DNA from: Mariaggregatimicrobium sp964498785
GTDB lineage: Bacteria; Zhuqueibacterota; Zhuqueibacteria; Thermofontimicrobiales; Thiofontviventaceae
Length of the DNA stretch: 64,000 bases
Reading direction: 5' to 3'
Assembly (NCBI GenBank): GCA_964498785.1
Contig: CAZCJL010000013.1
Coordinates: 21,626 to 85,625, forward strand
Shown: piece after piece, positions 18,646 to 25,825 of the stretch
Position numbering within the stretch: position 1 is the stretch's first letter
Layout of the letters: each line of letters opens with the position of its first letter
Translations under genes and position numbers: made by a program
The notes under the pieces: model-generated
What the model was told of the DNA's origin: nothing
Databases searched by the model: none
What the model saw: the letters and a program-made list of their open reading frames with translations, nothing else

Positions 18646-19431
18646 ATGAGCGAAGCTATTATCGAAATACGGGACTTGATTACCTCTTATGGAAATCGAC
18701 GCATCCTGGATGGAATTAATTTAACCGTTTTTCGGGGTGAAACATTGACAATACTGGGGAGATCGGGTTGTGGAAAGAGTACATTACTGCGCCATATTAT
18801 CGGATTATCAAAACCAACGTCAGGACAGATTTTTGTTAAGAGACACGATATTACCGTATTGAATGACGAAAAATTACTACCAATTCTAAAAAAAGCTGGT
18901 ATGTTATTTCAAGGAGCAGCGCTTTTTAACTCAATGAGTGTGGGAGATAATGTCGCATTACCTTTAAGGGAGCACACAGAGTTAGAAGACTCCACCATCA
19001 GGATTATGACGCGGATGAAATTAGACCAGGTTGGACTGGCGGGGTTTGAAGATTTTATGCCGTCGCAATTGTCCGGAGGTATGAAAAAACGGGCAGCTCT
19101 GGCACGAGCAATCGCCATGGACCCGGATATTCTGTTTTGTGATGAACCGTCAGCAGGGCTGGATCCGATTGTTGCTGTGGGCATCGATCACCTGATTTTA
19201 AATTTGAAAAAAGCATTTAAAATGACGATTGTCATTGTTACGCATGAACTGGCGTCAGTAGAATTAATCGCCGACAGGGTGGCGTTGCTGGATTCCGGGA
19301 AAATATTGGCATTGGGTTCGGTTGATGAACTGAAAACCTCTACTAATCCGAAAGTACAGCAATTTTTCAACAGGGAACCTGATCCCGAAAAAATAGATCG
19401 TGATGAATATCTTAATTCACTTATTGAATAA
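18646..19431 (+). CDS. mlaF: MlaF-family ABC transporter ATPase
   Basis: This ABC ATPase of the lipid transporter has Walker A GRSGCGKST, signature LSGGMKKRAALARA, Walker B ILFCDEPSAGLDP and H-loop VTHE. I chose ATG 18646, giving 261 residues. GGTGGA at 18635-18640 is an ideal distance from it, and MSEAIIEIRDL aligns with the usual start. A TTG at 18625 would add seven residues. The protein should bind MlaE, and in E. coli the STAS subunit MlaB also binds the ATPase. It lies 76 bases after mlaE, the longest gap inside this run. Confidence 0.95.
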   Translation: MSEAIIEIRDLITSYGNRRILDGINLTVFRGETLTILGRSGCGKSTLLRHIIGLSKPTSGQIFVKRHDITVLNDEKLLPILKKAGMLFQGAALFNSMSVGDNVALPLREHTELEDSTIRIMTRMKLDQVGLAGFEDFMPSQLSGGMKKRAALARAIAMDPDILFCDEPSAGLDPIVAVGIDHLILNLKKAFKMTIVIVTHELASVELIADRVALLDSGKILALGSVDELKTSTNPKVQQFFNREPDPEKIDRDEYLNSLIE

Positions 19432-19460
19432 TATGTTTACAGGATGGGGAGCATTGTTAT

Positions 19461-20357
19461 ATGGAGTATAGATCACAGGAAATCAAAGCTGGAATAATGA
19501 TCGTTATCAGTTTTCTGCTCTTTTTTGTTTTTCTTATTGCAATATCCGGACTTGATTTTCTTAAATCAAAAAAAGAGTACATCGCACGATTTCATTATAC
19601 AAGCGGTCTTGAAGTCGGTTCCATTGTACGATATGGGGGCATGGAAGTCGGAACCGTAAAATCAATGTGCATCTTTGATCAAGATAATTCAAAAATAGAA
19701 TTCACGATGGAAGTTGATGAATCGATCCCGGTAAAATCTAATTCCGAGGCAATCGTGACTTCGATTGGAATTATGGGGGAATATCACATCAATATTTCCA
19801 CAGGGCATCCGGATTCATCGCTGTTACCTTCGGGAAGTATTTTAAAAAGCAGAGATGTTCCTTCAATAACTCAATTAATGGAACCGATCGGGCAAATCGC
19901 TGATCAGGTAAATGCAACGTTAATTAATTTGCAAAAATTTTTAGGCTCTGAAAATCAACAACAGTTTCAATCCATTCTGGCAAATTTAAATACAATGTTA
20001 GAAACCAATCAGGAAGCAATTGCACTCATGGTTGAAAATCTGAATCAGGCGATTGAGAGCATGAACCGTACGGGCGGAAAAGTGGATCGGCTGTTGGCTG
20101 CAAATGAGGCCAGTATATCCGGCTCTGTAAAAAATCTCGAAGCAACGCTGGAACAAACGAAAGTTCTTATGAAAAATATCGACAAAATGATGCTTGATCT
20201 CGATAGAATGGTGTTGACAAAAAGCGATAATTTTAATCAAATTATGGATAATTTAAGCCGCACCAGCAATCATCTGGAAGAATTCAGCCGTTCAATTAAA
20301 GAACGTCCCTGGCAGTTGATTCGTAAATCAGCGCCCAAAGAACGAAAGATTGATTAA
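19461..20357 (+). CDS. mlaD: MlaD/MCE-domain lipid-binding protein
   Basis: This 298-residue protein has one N-terminal membrane helix (about 11-31) and a periplasmic MCE domain (about 38-115, with FHYTSGLEVGSIVRYGG and IGIMGEYHINIS). A long helical, coiled-coil-like tail follows, rich in Asn, Gln and Leu. MCE proteins form hexameric rings or tubes that carry lipids across the periplasm. The tail is longer than in E. coli MlaD (183 residues) and more like the longer MCE proteins, which could help span the periplasm. GGGGAG lies before the ATG. Confidence 0.93.
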   Translation: MEYRSQEIKAGIMIVISFLLFFVFLIAISGLDFLKSKKEYIARFHYTSGLEVGSIVRYGGMEVGTVKSMCIFDQDNSKIEFTMEVDESIPVKSNSEAIVTSIGIMGEYHINISTGHPDSSLLPSGSILKSRDVPSITQLMEPIGQIADQVNATLINLQKFLGSENQQQFQSILANLNTMLETNQEAIALMVENLNQAIESMNRTGGKVDRLLAANEASISGSVKNLEATLEQTKVLMKNIDKMMLDLDRMVLTKSDNFNQIMDNLSRTSNHLEEFSRSIKERPWQLIRKSAPKERKID

Positions 20358-20376
20358 TTAAAAGGAGAGAAATAGA

Positions 20377-20982
20377 ATGCACGTTTATAGATTGATATTC
20401 ATTTTTTTATTTATGTTACTGGTAACTGCATGTGGAACCGTACCGGAAATTCATTATTATATGATTGACAGTACTGCTGAAACATTCAAAGTCGATAATC
20501 CGAAATTTGATAAAATTCTTGGAATTGATAAATTTAAAACCGAAGTACTGTATGAAAGCGACCGGATCGTTTATCGTGAATCTCCTTATGAAGTAAAATT
20601 TTACAACTACCACCGATGGATTACACCCCCATCGGAAATTGTCACCGAAAAAGCAATTGAACAAATTTCTGCCAGTGGTTTATTTCGGCAAGTTGTTCCT
20701 TTTCCGCATATCTGCGATTTGGACTATCTCATTCGTGGAACAATTAAAGCCTTTGAAGAAATTGATGAAAAAGATGGTTGGTACGCACTTGTCAGATTAA
20801 AAGTTGAATTCATTGATATGAAAAGTAATTCCATTTTATGGCAGGATATTATTTCAAAAAAAATTAAAGTGAGCGCGAAAAAACCGGTGCAATTGGTAAA
20901 AGCCATTGATGTTAGCTTAACAGAATGTATCCATTCTGTTATCCCACACTTAGAACAAAAACTTGCAGGTAAACTGAATTAA
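20377..20982 (+). CDS. ABC-type transport auxiliary lipoprotein (PqiC-like)
   Basis: This 201-residue lipoprotein has a clear lipobox (LLVTACGT), so the mature protein starts at Cys19 or so and is lipid-anchored. The rest resembles the auxiliary component found with MCE transporters (PqiC/YmbA type; IHYYMIDS near the N-terminus). It probably anchors the lipid pathway at the outer membrane, as PqiC does for PqiB. AAGGAGAG lies before the ATG. It is the last gene of the rsbU-mla operon. Confidence 0.85.
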   Translation: MHVYRLIFIFLFMLLVTACGTVPEIHYYMIDSTAETFKVDNPKFDKILGIDKFKTEVLYESDRIVYRESPYEVKFYNYHRWITPPSEIVTEKAIEQISASGLFRQVVPFPHICDLDYLIRGTIKAFEEIDEKDGWYALVRLKVEFIDMKSNSILWQDIISKKIKVSAKKPVQLVKAIDVSLTECIHSVIPHLEQKLAGKLN

Positions 20983-21050
20983 TATTCTTTTGACCGCAAA
21001 ATATCTACATTACATGTCCTGTTTTTAGAGCAAGATTACCAAAAAAATAC

Positions 21051-21079
21051 TTGACAATTTTGAAATTTTTTTGTATACT
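21051..21079 (+). promoter_or_regulatory. Strong promoter of a short transcript
   Basis: TTGACA (21051-21056), 17 bases, TATACT (21074-21079). This is the closest match to a sigma-70 consensus that I found in the window. Transcription should start near 21086, just before a hairpin. Confidence 0.75.
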
Positions 21080-21127
21080 TACACAAGAGACAATGGAAGG
21101 GCTTCCATTTTTATGAGGTAATTTTTA

Positions 21128-21247
21128 ATGACTTTTAACAGTTACATGGCTTTTACAAAACCAATTCTACCGTTCAATTGCCTGGAAAGGACACTCCTTT
21201 TTTTACCACGAATCAGCAGATATACTCGCACATCAGCTCAGGATTGA
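21128..21247 (+). CDS. Possible 39-residue peptide
   Basis: ATG at 21128 opens 39 codons and ends at TGA 21245-21247. GAGGT at 21115-21119 is a good ribosome binding site eight bases upstream. The peptide starts MTFNSYMAFTKPILPF and carries a basic C-terminal half (LPRISRYTRTSAQD). I do not recognise it. It has no clear signal peptide, although the middle is hydrophobic. The site lies inside the short transcription unit. The alternative is that the RNA itself is the product and this frame is chance. Confidence 0.4.
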   Translation: MTFNSYMAFTKPILPFNCLERTLLFLPRISRYTRTSAQD

Positions 21248-21250
21248 AAT

Positions 21251-21305
21251 AGCCCGTAACACATTGATTCATTTGAAAAATCAATGCGTTACGGGCTCTT
21301 TTATT
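21251..21305 (+). terminator. Very stable Rho-independent terminator
   Basis: AGCCCGTAAC and CATTGATT (21251-21269) pair with AATCAATG and GTTACGGGCT (21279-21297). The 18 pairs are broken by one A-C mismatch, the loop has nine bases, and CTTTTATTTATT follows. It closes the short transcription unit before the parvulin gene. Confidence 0.9.
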
Positions 21306-21369
21306 TATTATTTCCATGATTCTGTTAAAAGACATTCGTTTTAAAATATTGAATTAATTAATTTAGTAT

Positions 21370-21400
21370 TTTGATTTATAAAGATAGATGATTATATTTG
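21370..21400 (+). promoter_or_regulatory. Bacteroidetes-style promoter of the parvulin operon
   Basis: TTTG (21370-21373) is followed after 19 bases by TATATTTG (21393-21400). This matches the TTTG / TAnnTTTG form known from Bacteroidetes. The start codon at 21408 lies only eight bases beyond, and no ribosome binding site is seen, so the mRNA may be leaderless or nearly so. Confidence 0.45.
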
Positions 21401-21407
21401 CGAATAT

Positions 21408-23039
21408 ATGATTAAAATATCTAAAATAATTTGTATAATGTCAATATCCTGGGCAATTTTCTTTTGCTGTCAGAAAAATAATGATGATACTAAACTCGCG
21501 AGGGTTGAAGAAGAAACTGTTTTGCTTTCCGAGTTCAGCGAGCGATTAAACAATATTTTGCTTCATACGACCCAAGATAACGCCGATTTGCGCGAGGCCT
21601 TGTTGCAGAACTTGATCAATGAAAAAGTACTTATTACTGAAGCAAAAAACAGGGGTTATCATCAAACAGAAGAATTTGAATTCGAAAAAAATCGCCTGGA
21701 AATGGATTTTATTCTGGATAAGTACAGAGAGTCCGTTGCAGAAAAGCGAGTTCATGTGACAGAGAAAAATATTGAACGAGCTTTTGCCCTGAGTCATGAA
21801 CAGGTACGGGCGCGTATTTTGTATGCACCCACGGAAGCGAAAGCAAATTTGTATTATAAGCAATTGAAGAACGGCGCAACCTTTGAAGAACTTGCGCTCA
21901 TTGCATTTCAGGATCCGCACTTATCCCAAACCGGCGGCGATATGGGGTATTTTTCATGGGACGATATGGAACTGCCGTTTTCCAAAACTGCACTGCAATT
22001 GAAACTCGGTGAAATTTCCAAACCGGTGATGACGCGCAATGGCTGGTACATTATTAAAGTCGAAGATCGCTTTGTACCACCGCTGACAGAATCCGATTTT
22101 CATAAAGAATACAAAAAATTGAAATGGAAAGTGACCCACCGGAAAAAAGTAAAAGCAATTCGTGAATATACCTCAGAAATCCTTTCTAAAATAAAAATTT
22201 CTTACAATGAAAATGCACTTGCAAAGTTATTAACCGATACTCCGATAGATTTACGCAAGGAGACTGCGGATAATTATTTGAATAATACGGATACATTAGT
22301 GACTGTCAATGGGAACGCATGGACAGTAGACTATCTGACGAATAAGGCAAAATGGTCTTCGGAGCGCCAGCGTAACAGTGTTCGTGACCTTTCCGGATTA
22401 GAGAGATTTATTGAAGGATTGGCTGTTCGCGATCAATTATTGGAAAAGGCAATGGAACATGGTTTTCACCGGGACAAATCCATTTCTAAAAAAGTAAATA
22501 AGCATTCTGATTTATATCTGATTAACAGGATGAGTCAGGAAATTATGGATACCGTGCGTTTAAGTGACGAAGTAATGTTCAATTATTATAAACAATTCAA
22601 ACAACAATTTGTTTTTCCGAAAATGATTAATGTGCGTGAAATTTTAGTGACATCCGAGGAACTTGCGTTTCAATTATTGGAGAGAGCGAAATCCGGAGAA
22701 GACTTTGCAGAACTCGCGCGTCAGTATTCGATTCGAAAATGGTCGGCAAAACGCGGCGGAGAGTTAGGTTTCGGAACGAAATCTCAATACGGTATTCATG
22801 CTGATAAATTATTTCAGATGAAAGGAGGTGAAGTTGGCGGCCCATTTAAAACAGATAGCTACTATTCAATAATAAAAATAATTGGTTTTAAAGAAGCACA
22901 ACAAAAAACATATCAACAGGCAAAACCAGAGATTGAAAGAATTCTGTTAGAAGAGAAGAAAAGGGACGTATTACAGAAAAGCATTCAAAGAATGCGGGAT
23001 TCCCTTCATGTCGAGTATGACATGCAAGGCTTAACATAA
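21408..23039 (+). CDS. Double-parvulin peptidyl-prolyl isomerase lipoprotein (SurA/PpiC-like)
   Basis: The protein has 543 residues. The N-terminus is a lipoprotein signal with Cys-Cys at the lipobox (AIFFCCQK). A SurA-like helical segment follows, then two parvulin domains at about 130-225 (SQTGGDMGYFSW, GEISKPVMTRNGWYIIKV) and about 400-490 (AKRGGELGFGTKSQYG, GEVGGPFKTDSYYSIIKI). Such proteins help outer-membrane and secreted proteins fold in the periplasm. It lies 23 bases before a TonB receptor gene and leads an operon of surface proteins, which fits a dedicated chaperone role. ATG 21408 has no ribosome binding site. Confidence 0.9.
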   Translation: MIKISKIICIMSISWAIFFCCQKNNDDTKLARVEEETVLLSEFSERLNNILLHTTQDNADLREALLQNLINEKVLITEAKNRGYHQTEEFEFEKNRLEMDFILDKYRESVAEKRVHVTEKNIERAFALSHEQVRARILYAPTEAKANLYYKQLKNGATFEELALIAFQDPHLSQTGGDMGYFSWDDMELPFSKTALQLKLGEISKPVMTRNGWYIIKVEDRFVPPLTESDFHKEYKKLKWKVTHRKKVKAIREYTSEILSKIKISYNENALAKLLTDTPIDLRKETADNYLNNTDTLVTVNGNAWTVDYLTNKAKWSSERQRNSVRDLSGLERFIEGLAVRDQLLEKAMEHGFHRDKSISKKVNKHSDLYLINRMSQEIMDTVRLSDEVMFNYYKQFKQQFVFPKMINVREILVTSEELAFQLLERAKSGEDFAELARQYSIRKWSAKRGGELGFGTKSQYGIHADKLFQMKGGEVGGPFKTDSYYSIIKIIGFKEAQQKTYQQAKPEIERILLEEKKRDVLQKSIQRMRDSLHVEYDMQGLT

Positions 23040-23062
23040 ATTAATGTCTTAGGAGTAATCTT

Positions 23063-25807
23063 ATGAGAAATCGCTTGATATTTTTTGTCATAGGGTTGTT
23101 TTTGACTGTGGCATTTGTGAATCAGTCGTTTTCTGGTACGACAGGTAAGATTAACGGGGTGGTTACTGATCGGGAAACAGGAGACCCTTTACCAGGCGCC
23201 AACGTGATTATCGAAGGGACTATGCTTGGTGCAGCCACAGATCTGAAAGGATTCTATATTATTAACAACATTCCTCCCGGAAAATATAATCTCAAGGCAT
23301 CGATGATCGGCTTTGGCCAGCAGACAGTGACAGATGTTAAGGTGTCTATTGATTTAACAACAGAGATTAATTTTCAATTAGGTACCGAGGTTTTGGAACT
23401 TGGCCGGGAGGTTGTTGTTCAGGCTGAAAGACCCATTGTACAGAAAGATTTGACGTCATCGCAGGCAAGTGTTTCCTCGGAAGAAATTGAAGCGCTTCCT
23501 GTACAGGATGTGAATCAGGTATTACAATTGCAGGCAGGCGTTTTGCGGACAGATGACGGAATTCATATTCGAGGTGGTCGGGCGAGCGAAGTTGCCTATT
23601 ATGTAGATGGTATTTCGGTAACAGATGCGTACAATAACAGGTTGGCAGTGGAAGTGGAAAATGCATCGGTTCAGGAGTTACAGGTCATCAGCGGGACGTT
23701 CAATGCTGAATACGGACAGGCAATGTCCGGGATCGTCAATATTGTCACAAAAGATGGTGGTAATAATTATCACGGAAATCTGACATTGTATTCCGGCGAT
23801 TATGTGAGTGATAATACGGAAACATTTTTTAATATTGATAACTTTGATCCGAGCGCAACTCACAATGTTCAGGGCACGTTATCAGGGCCGGTGCCATTTA
23901 CTAAAAATAATCTGAAATTTTTTGCCACCGGTCGATATTATAACACCGATGGTTATATTTTTGGCCAACGTCGCTATAATATCGACGGCACTCCGGGCGA
24001 TAATGAAATTGTTCCACTATCCAGAGAAGCAAAATATTCCGGTCAGTTGAAATTGACCTATCAATTATTCCCGGGAATGACATTTCGCTTAAGTGGTTTC
24101 GGAAGCACGGGTGAAAACAACAGAGATAACAATGATAATTATCGGGATTTCCAATTCCTGCCAGACGCCCGAAAAGACAAGTTTGACGAAGGCTATAATT
24201 TAACCGCCCAGATTACCCATGCGTTAAATTCATCCACATTTTATACGTTTAATGTCTCCAGATTTTACAAAGGTTATGAAGATTATGTTTTTGAAGATCC
24301 GATAGATTCGCGGTTTGTGCCACAGGATTCGCTGGATGCAGTTCCTGTTTACAATGTAAAGGATGTGGGGACAATTCTGGAGTGGTTCAGGAGAAATACC
24401 TATACTTTTGTATCAAAATTCGATATAACAAGTCAGCTCAACAAATATAATCAGCTTAAATTCGGAGCGGAATTCAAGCGGCATAAGTTGACGCAAACAT
24501 CGATTACACCGGTTCCGGCCCGGGATGATAACGGTGTTCAAATCATACCGTTACAATGGGAAATTGAGCCGCTTAGTTCTCAAAATCATTCTATTTATAC
24601 TGAAAAACCTATCGAGTTTTCGACTTATGTACAGGATAAAATTGAATATCAGGATGTGATTGTGAACATCGGTTTACGCTTTGATTATTTTAACGCCAGA
24701 TCAAAAATTTTAAAAGATCCGTCTGATCCGAATATTTATTCACCTCTGAATACAGAATACCGGGATATGACTTTGGAAGAGCGGGAACAAATATGGTGGA
24801 AGGACACAACGCCAAAATATCAGGTGAGCCCCAGGTTTGGAATAGCGTACCCGATTACTGACAAAGGCGCTATTCACTTTTCTTATGGCCATTTTTTACA
24901 AATCCCTTCTTTTAATTTGTTGTTTGATAATCCGGGATTTAAAGTGCCGGCAACATCCGGAATTCACGGCGTTTACGGAAATCCCGATCTCGAACCGCAA
25001 CGCACTGTGATGTATGAAATCGGATTACAGCAGCAAGTCGGTGAGACGGTTGGTATTGATATTACTGGTTTTTACAGGGATGTCCGTGACTGGGTCGGCG
25101 TAAGCGCTCCTTATGAAACAGTTGGAGCTGGCGGCCAGGTTCTTTCCGGTAGAACGTATTTTATTTATACAAACCGTGATTATGCAAATATCCGGGGAAT
25201 TACTTTTTCCATGTCGCAGCGAGTATCTTCCCTCATAAATTATAGTTTTGACTACACATTTCAAAAAGCGGAAAACAGCAATTCACAACCAGATGAAGAA
25301 TTCAACGCGCGTCAGGATAATGACGAACCAACGCGGCTCATTTATCCGGCAGATTGGGACCAGACTCATACAGTAAATGGGACGATGCAGATTGGTCGGC
25401 AAGATTGGGGTGTTTCATTGCTCGGTCGCTATGGTTCCGGCAAGCCTTACACGCCGTCTATCACGCGCGCCGTTCGTTTGGGAGCAAACGCGAATCTTGC
25501 TTTTACAGATAATTCACGGCGCAAGCCAATTGATATGACATTCGATTTACGAGCATTTAAAGCAGTTCGTTTTGGTGGTCTGCGCGTTGCCTTTCAGCTT
25601 AGCGTGTTTAATTTGTTTGATCGCATGAATGAGTATGATGTTTATGGAGACACCGGACGCGCGACAACATCGAGCACTCACAGACAGGTCGAACAAGCTG
25701 AAAAAAACGGTGCGCTGGAAAATAATACTGCTGAAGAATATTTAGCGCAGCCCGGACGATTTTCTCCGCCACGTGAAATACATTTTGGTATTCAGATTGA
25801 TTTTTAA
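23063..25807 (+). CDS. TonB-dependent receptor with carboxypeptidase-regulatory-like N-terminus
   Basis: This 914-residue outer-membrane protein has a signal peptide. A CarboxypepD_reg-like beta-sandwich spans about 28-110 (GVVTDRETGDPLPGANVIIEG), the plug about 130-235 (IHIRGGRASEVAYYVDGIS, GMSGIVNI-like AMSGIVNIVTKDGG) and the barrel the rest, ending in IHFGIQIDF. This is the layout of OmpA-linked/SusC-like receptors in the FCB group, but no SusD partner is next to it. AGGAG precedes the ATG. It sits in an operon with the Asp-rich secreted protein and the PorV-like protein, a trio I recall seeing repeatedly in Calditrichota and related phyla. Confidence 0.9.
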   Translation: MRNRLIFFVIGLFLTVAFVNQSFSGTTGKINGVVTDRETGDPLPGANVIIEGTMLGAATDLKGFYIINNIPPGKYNLKASMIGFGQQTVTDVKVSIDLTTEINFQLGTEVLELGREVVVQAERPIVQKDLTSSQASVSSEEIEALPVQDVNQVLQLQAGVLRTDDGIHIRGGRASEVAYYVDGISVTDAYNNRLAVEVENASVQELQVISGTFNAEYGQAMSGIVNIVTKDGGNNYHGNLTLYSGDYVSDNTETFFNIDNFDPSATHNVQGTLSGPVPFTKNNLKFFATGRYYNTDGYIFGQRRYNIDGTPGDNEIVPLSREAKYSGQLKLTYQLFPGMTFRLSGFGSTGENNRDNNDNYRDFQFLPDARKDKFDEGYNLTAQITHALNSSTFYTFNVSRFYKGYEDYVFEDPIDSRFVPQDSLDAVPVYNVKDVGTILEWFRRNTYTFVSKFDITSQLNKYNQLKFGAEFKRHKLTQTSITPVPARDDNGVQIIPLQWEIEPLSSQNHSIYTEKPIEFSTYVQDKIEYQDVIVNIGLRFDYFNARSKILKDPSDPNIYSPLNTEYRDMTLEEREQIWWKDTTPKYQVSPRFGIAYPITDKGAIHFSYGHFLQIPSFNLLFDNPGFKVPATSGIHGVYGNPDLEPQRTVMYEIGLQQQVGETVGIDITGFYRDVRDWVGVSAPYETVGAGGQVLSGRTYFIYTNRDYANIRGITFSMSQRVSSLINYSFDYTFQKAENSNSQPDEEFNARQDNDEPTRLIYPADWDQTHTVNGTMQIGRQDWGVSLLGRYGSGKPYTPSITRAVRLGANANLAFTDNSRRKPIDMTFDLRAFKAVRFGGLRVAFQLSVFNLFDRMNEYDVYGDTGRATTSSTHRQVEQAEKNGALENNTAEEYLAQPGRFSPPREIHFGIQIDF

Positions 25808-25825
25808 ATTAAAGAGGAATCAATA

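Larger units (their letters stand above)
21086..21305 (+). ncRNA. Candidate small RNA or leader transcript of about 220 bases
   Basis: The unit is bounded by the strong promoter at 21051-21079 and the terminator ending near 21305. The predicted 5' end folds at once: AATGGAA (21092-21098) pairs with TTCCATT (21103-21109) around GGGC. A second hairpin, AAAGGA/TCCTTT at 21186-21200, is followed by more T and resembles a weak internal terminator. It does not look like SRP RNA, RNase P RNA or tmRNA. It could be a regulatory RNA, an mRNA for the 39-residue peptide inside it, or an attenuated leader of the parvulin operon. Confidence 0.5.
20983..21407. other. Intergenic region holding a short independent transcription unit
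   Basis: This 425-base gap has no long gene. It does hold a near-consensus promoter (21051-21079), a 5' hairpin (21092-21109), a 39-codon frame with a ribosome binding site (21128-21247), a small internal hairpin with a T run, and a long terminator (21251-21305). The promoter of the parvulin gene follows at 21370-21400. The parts are listed separately. Confidence 0.7.

Noticed and set aside
21186..21204. Internal hairpin with T run as the main terminator of the short transcript
   Set aside because: The stem has only six pairs, far weaker than the 18-pair structure at 21251-21305. It is kept only as a possible attenuator.
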